From the NCBI RefSeq assembly GCF_003019815.1, contig NZ_CP027774.1, positions 434,001 to 498,000 of the forward strand: DNA of 64,000 bases, read 5' to 3'. The stretch's first letter is position 1. Each line of letters opens with the position of its first letter. Origin of the DNA: Variovorax sp. PMC12. GTDB lineage: Bacteria; Pseudomonadota; Gammaproteobacteria; Burkholderiales; Burkholderiaceae_C. The notes under the pieces are model-generated. The model saw nothing but the letters and a program-made list of their open reading frames with translations. It ran no database searches and was not told the origin of the DNA. The translations under genes and the position numbers were made by a program. Of this stretch, positions 1 through 8,094 are shown in pieces.

Positions 1-470
1 ATCTCGGAGTCCAGCGCACCCGAGCAGAAGCTCTTCTGCCCGGTGAACTCCCGCCAGCCCGGGTGCGCGCTGGAGACCGTGCGGTCGTCCAGCGGATTGA
101 GCGCGTTGCCCCAGAACCACCGGCGCCGCGCGGTCTGCTCGAACCAGGGCTGCCACTGCGCGGGCTGCGCGAACAGTCGCACCGTTGCGAGCATCAGGTG
201 ATGGAAGCCGAAGACGTGCGCGACGGAGCTGTCGGCCTGTGCCAGCAGCCGCACCACGTCGAGCGTCTCGCGCCAGTCGGCGCCCCCGCCGCCGAACTCG
301 GCGGGAATGCTCAGCGCCAGCAGCCCGCTGGCACGCAGCGCATCGCGCTCGGCCTTGGGCGTGCCGCCGCGCTCGTCGCGTTCCACGGCGGTTGCGGCAA
401 GCCTGCGCGTCAGCTCCTGTGCGACGTCGCGCGTCGAGGCGGCAGGCGGGGGGGACAGGACGGAACTCAC
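1..470 (-). CDS. DszC/SfnB-type acyl-CoA dehydrogenase-fold oxidoreductase, N-terminal part (runs off the left edge)
   Basis: The reverse strand reads into a protein very like the one at 1933-3123: shared stretches include ERDxRGGTPKxERD, DSSVAH, FHHLMLAT, WFWGNALNPLD and QKSFCSGA. It therefore belongs to the flavin-dependent acyl-CoA dehydrogenase fold used by DszC and SfnB (FMNH2-dependent sulfur monooxygenases or sulfur-acquisition oxidoreductases). I chose the GTG at 470, which gives an N-terminus about as long as the paralogue's; a GTG at 479 and an ATG at 548 are also in frame and no strong ribosome site decides. The gene is divergent from ssuD at 764. The C-terminal two thirds lie outside the window. 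Confidence 0.8.
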   Translation of the reverse strand, partial: MSSVLSPPPAASTRDVAQELTRRLAATAVERDERGGTPKAERDALRASGLLALSIPAEFGGGGADWRETLDVVRLLAQADSSVAHVFGFHHLMLATVRLFAQPAQWQPWFEQTARRRWFWGNALNPLDDRTVSSAHPGWREFTGQKSFCSGALDSE

Positions 471-649
471 AGGACTCACACAGGGCCTCGCTGATGGACA
501 TTCGCGCGCGGCAAGTGCTGCGCCAGCAGCATGTTGACGGCGCGCCATCGCCGATCCAACGATGCGATCGGCATATCGATCCTCGATTTGCTTCCATGGC
601 AGCAGCGCGGGCGCTGCCGTGCGCGGCATGCAGCACGGTTGATGATGGA

Positions 650-667
650 CTGCTGCTGGAGCAGCAG
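650..667. repeat. Inverted repeat in the divergent promoter region (471-763)
   Basis: The 293-bp gap between the partial left gene and ssuD holds no gene. It contains arms CTGCTGCT and AGCAGCAG separated by GG. This could be an operator between the divergent units, but CTG/CAG repeats also arise by chance in GC-rich DNA. A weaker palindrome (TGCTG-CGC-CAGCA) lies near 516-528. Confidence 0.3.
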
Positions 668-763
668 AAATCACATGCGATGTGCCGTTCACAGGGGCGG
701 ATCCACTGGCACGCTAACTGCTGGATCGTGCGTTCGACGACAGGCAATTGCCAAGGGCGCTCC

Positions 764-1936
764 ATGCAACTTTTCTGGTTTCTTCCCACGCACGGCGACA
801 GCCGCTATCTCGGCACCTCGCGCGGCGCGCGCACCGTGAGCCACCGCTACCTGCGCCAGGTGGCGCAGGCCGCCGACGAGCTGGGCTACGAGGGCGTGCT
901 GATTCCCACCGGCCGTTCGTGCGAGGACTCGTGGGTGGTCGCGTCGTCGCTCGCGGCGCAGACCGAGCGCCTCAAGTTCCTGGTCGCGATCCGCCCCGGG
1001 ATCATCTCGCCGACCGTGTCGGCGCGGCAGGCCGCCACGCTCGACCGGTTCAGCGACGGGCGCCTGCTGATCAACGTGGTCACCGGCGGCGACCCCGACG
1101 AGCAGCACGGCGATGGCAGCTTCCTCACGCACGCCGAGCGCTACGAGGTGACCGACGAGTTCCTGCGCATCTGGCGCGGCGTGGCGGGCGGCGAGACGGT
1201 CAACTTCTCGGGCAAGCACCTGCGCGTGGAGAACGCCAAGACCTTGTACCCGCCGGTGCAGAAGCCGTATCCGCCGCTGTGGTTCGGCGGATCTTCCGAG
1301 GCGGCCATCGCGCTGGCGGGCGAACAGGTGGATGTGTATCTCACCTGGGGCGAGCCGCCTGCCGACGTGGCCGACAAGATCGCGAAGGCGCGCGCCGCCG
1401 CGGCGACGCATGGCCGCACGCTGCGCTTCGGCATCCGGCTGCATGTGATCGTGCGCGAGACCAGCGAGGCGGCCTGGCGCGCGGCGGACGAACTCATGTC
1501 CTACGTGACCGACGACACCATCGCCGCCGCGCAGAAAGCCTTCTCGCGCTTCGACTCCGTGGGCCAGCAGCGCATGGCCGCATTGCACGGCGGGCGGCGC
1601 GACAGGCTGGAGGTGTCGCCCAACCTCTGGGCCGGCGTGGGGCTGGTGCGCGGCGGCGCGGGCACGGCGCTGGTGGGCAGCCCCGAGGAGGTGGCGGCGC
1701 GCATCAAGGAATACGCGGCACTCGGCGTGGAGACTTTCATCTTCTCGGGCTATCCGCATCTCGAGGAGGCGTATCGCGTGGCCGAGCTGCTGTTTCCGCT
1801 GCTGCCGCTCGACCATGTGCGCCCGGCGGGGCAAGCCAACATCACCGGCCCTTTCGGCGAGGTCATCGCCAACGACATCGTTCCGCCCTGTTCGCAAGTC
1901 GCGCAGCCGGCGTCGCGCGACAGGGTCGCCGCATGA
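764..1936 (+). CDS. ssuD: FMNH2-dependent alkanesulfonate monooxygenase SsuD
   Basis: Bacterial-luciferase-family protein of 390 aa, the usual SsuD length, that oxidises alkanesulfonates to aldehyde and sulfite with FMNH2 and oxygen in the cytoplasm. The N-terminus MQLFWFLPTHGDSRYLG is typical. The active-site residues known from E. coli SsuD (Cys54, Arg226, His228) align with C53 in GRSCEDSW and R225/H227 in GIRLHV. The ATG at 764 follows AAGGGCG at good spacing. The stop overlaps the start of the next gene (ATGA), so the two are translationally coupled. Reduced flavin probably comes from msuE at 3470. The related MsuD is the main alternative. Confidence 0.85.
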   Translation: MQLFWFLPTHGDSRYLGTSRGARTVSHRYLRQVAQAADELGYEGVLIPTGRSCEDSWVVASSLAAQTERLKFLVAIRPGIISPTVSARQAATLDRFSDGRLLINVVTGGDPDEQHGDGSFLTHAERYEVTDEFLRIWRGVAGGETVNFSGKHLRVENAKTLYPPVQKPYPPLWFGGSSEAAIALAGEQVDVYLTWGEPPADVADKIAKARAAAATHGRTLRFGIRLHVIVRETSEAAWRAADELMSYVTDDTIAAAQKAFSRFDSVGQQRMAALHGGRRDRLEVSPNLWAGVGLVRGGAGTALVGSPEEVAARIKEYAALGVETFIFSGYPHLEEAYRVAELLFPLLPLDHVRPAGQANITGPFGEVIANDIVPPCSQVAQPASRDRVAA

Positions 1937-3123
1937 AGCACTTCGGCGCGGAGGCCGGCGACGAGGCCGTGCCGTGGCAGGCGGCGGCGCAACGCGTGAC
2001 GCAGGCCCTGGCGGAAACCGCCGTCGAACGCGACCGGCGCGGCGGCACGCCGAAGGTCGAGCGCGACCTGTTGCGCGACAGCGGCCTGCTGATGCTGAGC
2101 GTCCCGCGCGAGCTTGGCGGCCTGGGCGCGAATTGGCGCCAGACGCTCGACGTGGTGCGCGGCCTGGCGCGCGTGGACAGTTCGGTGGCCCACCTGTTCG
2201 CCTTTCACCACCTGCTGCTGGCGACCGTGCAGCTGTTCGGGCAGCCCGCCCAGTGGCGCCCGTGGATCGAGCAGACGCGCGCGCAGCACTGGTTCTGGGG
2301 CAATGCGCTGAACCCGCTGGACAAGTCCACGCGCGCGCAAGCGGACGGCCCTGACCATGTGTTTTCCGGGCGCAAGAGCTTCTGCTCCGGCGCCAGCGAT
2401 TCCGACATGCTGGTGGCCTCGGCGCTGGACGCCGACGACCGCCTGCTGATCGGCGTGGTGCCCACGCGCCGAGAGGGCATCACCGTGCTCGATGACTGGG
2501 ACAACATGGGCCAGCGACAGACCGACAGCGGCAGCGTGCTGTTCGAGGGCGTGCGCGTCCATGCGAACGAACTGCTGCTCGACCCCGGTCCGCTGTCCAC
2601 GCCGTTCGCCTGCCTGCGCCCGCTGCTCGCGCAGCTGATCCTCGCGAACATCTACCTGGGGCTTGGCGAAGGCGCCCTGGCGCAAGCCAAGGCCTTCACC
2701 CTGGGGCAGGGGCGTCCCTGGCTCTTCTCGGATGCGACGGCTGCGAACGAAGACCCCTATGTGCTCGCGCACTACGGCGACTTCTGGCTCGCGCTGGAGG
2801 GTGCGCGCAGCCTGCTCGACAGCGCCGCAGTCGCCTTCGACCAGGCCTGGCTGCGCGGCACGTCGCTCGACGAACGGGAACGCGGGCAGGTTGCCATCGC
2901 GGTGGCCGCGGCCAAGGTCGCGAGCACGCGAGCCGGCCTCGAGGTGGCGCATCGCATGTTCGAGGTGACCGGCGCGCGCGCGACCACCGCCGCGCTGCGG
3001 CTGGACCGCTACTGGCGCAACCTGCGCGTGCACACGCTGCATGACCCGGTCGACTACAAGGTGCGCGAACTCGGCAACTGGGCGCTCAACGACCGGCTGC
3101 CGCCGCCGAGCTTCTATTCCTGA
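1933..3123 (+). CDS. DszC/SfnB-type flavin-dependent oxidoreductase
   Basis: A 396-aa member of the acyl-CoA dehydrogenase fold, in the branch of DszC (dibenzothiophene monooxygenase) and SfnB (sulfur acquisition). Family marks are FWGNALNPL at residues 121-129, SGRKSFCSG in the beta domain and the C-terminal HTLHDPVDYK. These enzymes usually use FMNH2 and attack sulfur compounds, not acyl-CoA; coupling to ssuD by a 4-base overlap and the setting among msuE and sfnG support that. It is a close paralogue of the partial gene at 1-470 and a more distant one of the gene at 9449. The exact substrate cannot be read from sequence. A strong terminator follows. Confidence 0.85.
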   Translation: MKHFGAEAGDEAVPWQAAAQRVTQALAETAVERDRRGGTPKVERDLLRDSGLLMLSVPRELGGLGANWRQTLDVVRGLARVDSSVAHLFAFHHLLLATVQLFGQPAQWRPWIEQTRAQHWFWGNALNPLDKSTRAQADGPDHVFSGRKSFCSGASDSDMLVASALDADDRLLIGVVPTRREGITVLDDWDNMGQRQTDSGSVLFEGVRVHANELLLDPGPLSTPFACLRPLLAQLILANIYLGLGEGALAQAKAFTLGQGRPWLFSDATAANEDPYVLAHYGDFWLALEGARSLLDSAAVAFDQAWLRGTSLDERERGQVAIAVAAAKVASTRAGLEVAHRMFEVTGARATTAALRLDRYWRNLRVHTLHDPVDYKVRELGNWALNDRLPPPSFYS

Positions 3124-3147
3124 GCGCCGTGCTTCGTCGAAGAAAGA

Positions 3148-3178
3148 GGGCCTGTGGCGTGATGCCGCAGGCCCTTTT
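3148..3178 (+). terminator. Rho-independent terminator after ssuD and its partner
   Basis: Arms GGGCCTGTGGC and GCCGCAGGCCC form an 11-bp stem (one G-T pair) around loop GTGAT, followed by TTTT and a pyrimidine-rich stretch. It starts 25 bases after the stop at 3123 and closes the ssuD unit. Confidence 0.85.
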
Positions 3179-3400
3179 CCTTTTTGCGCGGCGACAGCGA
3201 GGCCTGCTGCCCGGGAAGCAGTTTCCAAGGCGGATTGCTGCGTGGCGTTCATTCGTTGCGCGCATACCGATGTACCCCGAACGACTAAGCCGCAATAGCT
3301 GCTTCTGCATCAGCAGTCGAGCCGCAGCCTGCTGGCGGCACAGCACGCGCGAAACCAGGCTTTTCTCGCTAACTCGTTGATTCAAAAGAGAAAAAAAGGT

Positions 3401-3430
3401 GGCACGCCATTCGCATATATCCAGCGTGCC
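3401..3430. promoter_or_regulatory. Inverted repeat upstream of msuE-sfnG
   Basis: Perfect 7-bp arms GGCACGC and GCGTGCC flank an AT-rich 16-base centre containing CATATAT, 40 bases before the msuE start. This position and shape suit a regulator site or promoter; sulfonate genes are often under CysB/Cbl/SsuR-type LysR control. The rest of the gap, 3179-3400, shows no gene. Confidence 0.4.
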
Positions 3431-3469
3431 GCGAATTGCTTGCGGCTTCTGAACTGAGGTCATATCAAC

Positions 3470-4072
3470 ATGAGTCGAAAACTGAAAGTCGTTGCCGTGT
3501 CCGGCAGCTTGCAACGTCCCTCGCGCACCCTGGTGCTGGTCGATCGGCTGCTGGCCGCGCTCGGCGACGAAGTGGCCATCGATGCCCGCGTGATCTCGCT
3601 CGGCGAGATCGGCTCGCAGTTCGCCGGCGTGCTCTATCGCAACCAGCTGCCCGCGGCGGTCGAGGAAAGCATCGCGGCCATCGAGTCGGCCGACCTGCTG
3701 CTGGTGGCCAGCCCGGTGTACCGCGGCTCCTACACGGGCCTGTTCAAGCACCTGTTCGACTTCGTGCACCACGAGGCGCTGACCGACAAGCCGGTGCTGC
3801 TCGCAGCCACGGGCGGCAGCGACCGGCACGCGCTGGTCATCGACCATCAGCTGCGTCCGCTCTTTGCCTTCTTTCAGGCGCGCACGCTGCCCATCGGCGT
3901 CTATGCGGTCGAGAAGGACTTCGAAGGCTACGAGATCGCCAACCCCGCGCTGCGCGAGCGCATCGCGCTGGCGGTGGCGCGCGCCGTGCCGCAACTGCGC
4001 GACGCCGCACCGGCGGCGGCCGCACGCAGCCCCGTTTCCCGCAAGCCGGCGCCCGTCGCGCTGCCGGTCTGA
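3470..4072 (+). CDS. msuE: NADPH/NADH-dependent FMN reductase (MsuE/SsuE family)
   Basis: A 200-aa flavodoxin-fold reductase that supplies FMNH2 to the monooxygenases beside it. The N-terminal VVAVSGSLQRPSRT loop binds the FMN phosphate, and ASPVYRGSYTGLFKHLFD is the second conserved family stretch. The C-terminal 25 residues are a low-complexity Ala/Pro tail. It begins the unit msuE-sfnG-ABC transporter, 33 bases before sfnG. SsuE is the nearest alternative name; the pairing with sfnG favours MsuE. Confidence 0.85.
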   Translation: MSRKLKVVAVSGSLQRPSRTLVLVDRLLAALGDEVAIDARVISLGEIGSQFAGVLYRNQLPAAVEESIAAIESADLLLVASPVYRGSYTGLFKHLFDFVHHEALTDKPVLLAATGGSDRHALVIDHQLRPLFAFFQARTLPIGVYAVEKDFEGYEIANPALRERIALAVARAVPQLRDAAPAAAARSPVSRKPAPVALPV

Positions 4073-4104
4073 AACCCGTTCGTTCGATCCCCAAGGAGCC
4101 CCCC

Positions 4105-5241
4105 ATGAGCCAAGCGTCTTCCTCTCCCGCCCCCGTCAAGTTCGCCTACTGGGTGCCCAACGTCAGCGGCGGCCTGGTCGTGAGCACCATCGAGCAGCGC
4201 ACCGACTGGAGCCTGGAGTACAACCAGCGGCTCGCCGTGGCGGCGGAGAAGGCGGGCTTCGAGTACGCGCTGAGCCAGATCCGCTTCACGGCGGGCTACG
4301 GCGCGGAATACCAGCATGAATCGGTGTCGTTCAGCCAGGCGCTGCTGCATGCGACCACCAAGCTGAAGGTGCTGGCCGCGATCCTGCCCGGCCCGTGGAA
4401 TCCGGCGGTGGTGGCCAAGCAGATCGCCACCATCGACCACATCTCCAGCGGACGCATCGCCATCAACGTGGTGAGCGGCTGGTTCAAGGGCGAGTTCCAG
4501 GCCATCGGCGAGCCGTGGCTGGAGCACGACGAGCGCTACCGCCGCTCGAACGAATTCATTCGTGCGCTCAAGGGCATCTGGACGCAGGACAACTTCACCT
4601 TCAAGGGCGACTTCTATCGCTTCAGCGACTACACGCTGAGCCCGAAGCCGGTGCAAAAGCCACACCCCGAGATCTTCCAGGGCGGCAGCTCGCGCGCCGC
4701 GCGCGACAACGCGGCCAGCGTGTCGGACTGGTACTTCACCAACGGCAACACGCCCGAGGGCCTGAAGGCCCAGATCGACGACATCCAGGCCAAGGCCGCG
4801 CAGAACGGCCACACGGTGCGCATCGGCGTGAACGCGTTCGTCATCGCACGCGACACCGAGGAAGAAGCCAAGGCCGTGCTGGCCGACATCATCGAGCACG
4901 CGCACGTGGAAGCGGTGCATGCCTTCGGTGATGCGGTCAAGCAGGCCGGCAAGGCGTCGCCCGAAGGCGAAGGCAACTGGGCCAAGTCCACCTTCGAAGA
5001 CCTCGTTCAATACAACGACGGCTTCCGCACCAACCTCATCGGAACGCCGCAGCAGATTGCCGAGCGCATCGTGGCGCTCAAGGCCATCGGGGTCGACCTC
5101 ATCCTCACGGGCTTCCTGCACTTCATCGAAGAGGTGGAGTATTTCGGCGAGAAGGTGCTGCCGCTGGTGCGCAAGCTCGAAGCGCAGCAGGCCGCCCGCG
5201 GAGAAAAGCCGGGCCAGGCGGCACTGGAAGCCGTGGCGTGA
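4105..5241 (+). CDS. sfnG: Dimethylsulfone monooxygenase SfnG
   Basis: A 378-aa luciferase-family FMNH2-dependent monooxygenase. The stretches FAYWVPNVSGGLVVS, RFTAGYGAEYQHESV, GPWNPAVVAKQIATID and KASPEGEGNWAKS are diagnostic of SfnG, which converts dimethylsulfone to methanesulfinate, a step in the use of DMSO2 as a sulfur source. An AAGGAG site precedes the ATG at 4105. The stop overlaps the GTG start of the next gene (GTGA), tying sulfone oxidation to the transporter genes. Cytoplasmic; depends on msuE for reduced flavin. Confidence 0.92.
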   Translation: MSQASSSPAPVKFAYWVPNVSGGLVVSTIEQRTDWSLEYNQRLAVAAEKAGFEYALSQIRFTAGYGAEYQHESVSFSQALLHATTKLKVLAAILPGPWNPAVVAKQIATIDHISSGRIAINVVSGWFKGEFQAIGEPWLEHDERYRRSNEFIRALKGIWTQDNFTFKGDFYRFSDYTLSPKPVQKPHPEIFQGGSSRAARDNAASVSDWYFTNGNTPEGLKAQIDDIQAKAAQNGHTVRIGVNAFVIARDTEEEAKAVLADIIEHAHVEAVHAFGDAVKQAGKASPEGEGNWAKSTFEDLVQYNDGFRTNLIGTPQQIAERIVALKAIGVDLILTGFLHFIEEVEYFGEKVLPLVRKLEAQQAARGEKPGQAALEAVA

Positions 5242-6140
5242 GCCTCGTGGTGCCCGATCTTTTCTTCGACGCGGGGCCTGTCTCGCTCGGTGTCGATCCG
5301 GTGGCCTTCGTGCCGGCGGGTCGTGCGGCTGCGGCGGGGGAAGACACCGCGACCGCGGCCGTGCTGAGGCTGGAGGGCATCGACCTGTCCTTCGGCGGCG
5401 TCACCGCGCTGTCGGGCGTGGATCTGTTGATAGCGAAGGGAGAGATACGCGCCGTGATCGGCCCCAACGGCGCCGGCAAGAGTTCGCTGGTCAACGTCAT
5501 CAGCGGGCTGTACCGGCCCGAGCGCGGGCGCGTATGGATCGGCGCACGCGGCTTCGGCCATGTACCGACGGCGCGGCTGGCGCGGCTGGGCATCGCCCGC
5601 ACCTTCCAGAATCTTGCGCTGTTCAAGGGCCTGAGCGTTCGCGACAACATCGTGCTCGGCCGCGTCGATGCGGCGCGCTCCACCTTCATCGAGCAACTGA
5701 CCGGACTGGGCCGCGCGCGTCGTGAACGCGAAGATGCGCGCGCCAGGGCCGACGCGATCATCTGCTTTCTCGGCCTGGGCGCCGTGCGCGATCGGCTGGC
5801 CGGCACGCTGGCCTATGGCCTGCAGAAGCGCGTCGAACTGGCGCGCGCGCTGGTCGCTTCGCCTCGACTCTTGCTGCTCGACGAGCCGATGGCCGGGATG
5901 ACCGTCACCGAGAAGCGGGAGATGGCGCATTTCGTGCGCGCCGCGCGCGACGAGTTCGGCACCAGCATCCTGCTGATCGAGCATGACATCGGCGTGGTGC
6001 TTGGCCTGTCGGACCGCGTGGCGGTGCTCGACCATGGCCGCAAGATCGCCGACGGCACGCCGGCGCAGGTGCGCAGCGACCCGGCCGTGATCGACGCCTA
6101 CCTGGGCGTGGCCCACGACACGCACGAGGGGCAGGCCTGA
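5238..6140 (+). CDS. Liv-type ABC transporter ATP-binding protein (LivG-like)
   Basis: A 300-aa ATPase with Walker A GPNGAGKSS at residues 75-83, Q-loop TFQNLALF, Walker B LLLLDEPMAG and LLIEHD switch region, in the LivG branch of the branched-chain amino acid / urea transporter family. It has about 40 extra N-terminal residues before the ATPase core. The GTG at 5238 overlaps the sfnG stop; an internal start would remove the extension. The signature helix reads AYGLQKRVELARAL instead of the LSGGQ consensus, as is usual for LivG. With the next genes it probably imports a sulfone or sulfonate. Confidence 0.85.
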   Translation: MSLVVPDLFFDAGPVSLGVDPVAFVPAGRAAAAGEDTATAAVLRLEGIDLSFGGVTALSGVDLLIAKGEIRAVIGPNGAGKSSLVNVISGLYRPERGRVWIGARGFGHVPTARLARLGIARTFQNLALFKGLSVRDNIVLGRVDAARSTFIEQLTGLGRARREREDARARADAIICFLGLGAVRDRLAGTLAYGLQKRVELARALVASPRLLLLDEPMAGMTVTEKREMAHFVRAARDEFGTSILLIEHDIGVVLGLSDRVAVLDHGRKIADGTPAQVRSDPAVIDAYLGVAHDTHEGQA

Positions 6141-7036
6141 TGGACGCCGGCGACCTGAGCTTCTTCGCCGAAGTGCTCATCGGCGGCCTGCTGTCTGGCG
6201 TGATGTATTCGCTGGTGGGCATCGGCTTCGTGCTGATCTACAAGACATCGGGCGTGCTCAACTTCGCGCAGGGCGCGCAGCTGCTGTTCGCCGCGCTCAC
6301 TTTTGTGAGCCTGGTCGAGCGCGGCGTGCCCTTCGCGTTCGCCCTGGCGCTGACCTTTGCATTGATGGTGCTGCTGGGCCTGACCATCGAGCGCGCCGTG
6401 CTGCGCCCGCTGGTGAACCAGCCGCCGATCACGCTGTTCATGGCGACGCTGGGCCTGTCGTATGTGATCGAGGGCGTGGCGCAGCTGGTGTGGGGCACGC
6501 AGGTACACGCGCTGGAGCTGGGCATCGCGGACGAGCCGCTGCAGTTCCTGGGCATCATGGTCTCGACCTTCGACCTGTTCGCGGCCGCGACGGCCGGCGT
6601 GATGGTCGCACTGCTGTCGGTCTTCTTCCGCTACACCCGCGTGGGGCTGGCGTTTCGCGCGGTGGCGGACGACACCTACGCGGCCATCGCGGTGGGCCTG
6701 CGCCTGCCGCGCATCTGGGCGACGGTGTGGGCCGCGGCCGGCGTCATCGCGCTGGTGGCCGGGCTGCTGTGGGGCGCCCGCCTGGGCGTGCAGTTCTCGC
6801 TCTCGCTCGTGGTGCTGAAGGCGCTGCCGGTGCTGGTGCTGGGCGGTTTCGATTCGATCCTCGGCGCGATCGTCGGCGGGCTGGTGATCGGCGCGCTGGA
6901 GAAACTGGCCGAGGTGTACATCGGGCCGTTCGTGGGCGGTGGCATCGAGAGCTGGTTCGCCTATGTCGCGGCGCTGGCCTTCCTGCTGATCCGCCCGAGC
7001 GGTCTCTTCGGGCAGAAACTGGTGGAGCGTGCCTGA
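6140..7036 (+). CDS. Liv-type ABC transporter permease (LivH-like)
   Basis: A 298-aa hydrophobic protein with the LivH marks: YSLVGIGFVLIYKTSGVLNFAQG near the N-terminus, a central amphipathic loop TRVGLAFRAVADD and LKALPVLVLGGFDSILGAIVGG that contacts the ATPase. About eight membrane segments can be seen. The ATG directly overlaps the preceding stop (TGATG). It is the first of two permease subunits of the inner-membrane transporter in this sulfur cluster. Confidence 0.88.
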   Translation: MDAGDLSFFAEVLIGGLLSGVMYSLVGIGFVLIYKTSGVLNFAQGAQLLFAALTFVSLVERGVPFAFALALTFALMVLLGLTIERAVLRPLVNQPPITLFMATLGLSYVIEGVAQLVWGTQVHALELGIADEPLQFLGIMVSTFDLFAAATAGVMVALLSVFFRYTRVGLAFRAVADDTYAAIAVGLRLPRIWATVWAAAGVIALVAGLLWGARLGVQFSLSLVVLKALPVLVLGGFDSILGAIVGGLVIGALEKLAEVYIGPFVGGGIESWFAYVAALAFLLIRPSGLFGQKLVERA

Positions 7037-7039
7037 GCC

Positions 7040-8044
7040 ATGCGTACCCTTTCCTTGCCCCCATGGACCTGGCCGCTGGCGGTGCTGGTCATCGCCTTCG
7101 GCGTGGTGCCGTTCATCGCGTCCGGCTATGTGTTCGACGCGCTGCTGATTCCGTTCCTGGCGCTGTCGCTCGCGGCCGTAGGCCTCAACCTGCTGACCGG
7201 CTACGCGGGCCAGCTGTCGCTGGGCACCGCGGCCTTCATGGCGGTGGGCGCCTTCGCCGCCTACAACTTCAACCTGCGCGTGGAGGGGCTGCCGCTGCTC
7301 GTGAGCATCGGCCTCGCGGGGCTGGCCGCCACGGCCGTCGGCCTGGTGTTCGGCCTGCCGAGCCTGCGGCTGCGCGGTTTCTACCTTGCGGTGTCGACGT
7401 TGGCCGCGCAGTTCTTCGTGCAATGGGCGCTCACCAAGTTCGGCTGGTTCAGCAACGACAGCGCTTCCGGCGTGATCGATGCGCCGGCGCTCGAGGTGGC
7501 GGGCATCGTGTTCGACACGCCGGTGGGCCGCTACATCTTCTCGCTGAGCATCGTCACGGTGCTCACGCTGCTGGCATGGCGCCTCGTGCGCACCCAGGCC
7601 GGCCACCACTTCATCGCGGTGCGCGACAACGAGCTGGCCGCGCGCGTCATCGGGGTGCCGGTGCTGCGCACCAAGCTGCTGGCCTTCGCGGTGTCTTCGT
7701 TCATCGTCGGCGTTGCGGGCGTGCTGTGGGGCTTCGTGTATCTGCGCACGGTGGAGCCGGCGGGCTTCAACCTCGACCGCTCGTTCCAGATCCTCTTCAT
7801 CGTGATCATCGGCGGCTTGGCGACCATCCGCGGCGCTTTCCTCGGCGCGGCGCTGATCGTGGTGTTCCCGCTGCTGCTCTCGCGCGCGGGCGGTTTCCTG
7901 TTCGGCGGGCGCTTCGACTCGGGCGTGCTCGACATGAGCCAGCGCATCGTGCTGGGCGCCTTGATCATTTTCTTCCTGGCCGTGGAGCCACGGGGGCTCG
8001 CCGCCCTCTGGGACCGCGCGCGCAGGCGGGTCTCGCCGGCCTGA
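7040..8044 (+). CDS. Liv-type ABC transporter permease (LivM-like)
   Basis: A 334-aa membrane protein with the LivM signature GLNLLTGYAGQLSLGTAAFMAVGA, the EAA-like loop AVRDNELAARVIGVPVLRTKLLAFAVSS and a C-terminal FLAVEPRGLA. About nine or ten membrane helices. It starts 3 bases after livH and partners with it. A 50-base gap without a clear ribosome site separates it from the binding-protein gene. Confidence 0.88.
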   Translation: MRTLSLPPWTWPLAVLVIAFGVVPFIASGYVFDALLIPFLALSLAAVGLNLLTGYAGQLSLGTAAFMAVGAFAAYNFNLRVEGLPLLVSIGLAGLAATAVGLVFGLPSLRLRGFYLAVSTLAAQFFVQWALTKFGWFSNDSASGVIDAPALEVAGIVFDTPVGRYIFSLSIVTVLTLLAWRLVRTQAGHHFIAVRDNELAARVIGVPVLRTKLLAFAVSSFIVGVAGVLWGFVYLRTVEPAGFNLDRSFQILFIVIIGGLATIRGAFLGAALIVVFPLLLSRAGGFLFGGRFDSGVLDMSQRIVLGALIIFFLAVEPRGLAALWDRARRRVSPA

Positions 8045-8094
8045 GCCCGGAACGCTTTTCCTTTTCCCATCGCATCCTCAAAGTCTTCGCCACC

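Noticed and set aside
650..667. CTG/CAG palindrome as a proven operator
   Set aside because: It is listed as a repeat only; such triplet palindromes are frequent in GC-rich DNA and there is a single copy.
748..1930. A second plus-strand frame through ssuD
   Set aside because: It is an out-of-frame Arg-rich reading joined by chance to the next real gene; only the part from 1933 matches a family.
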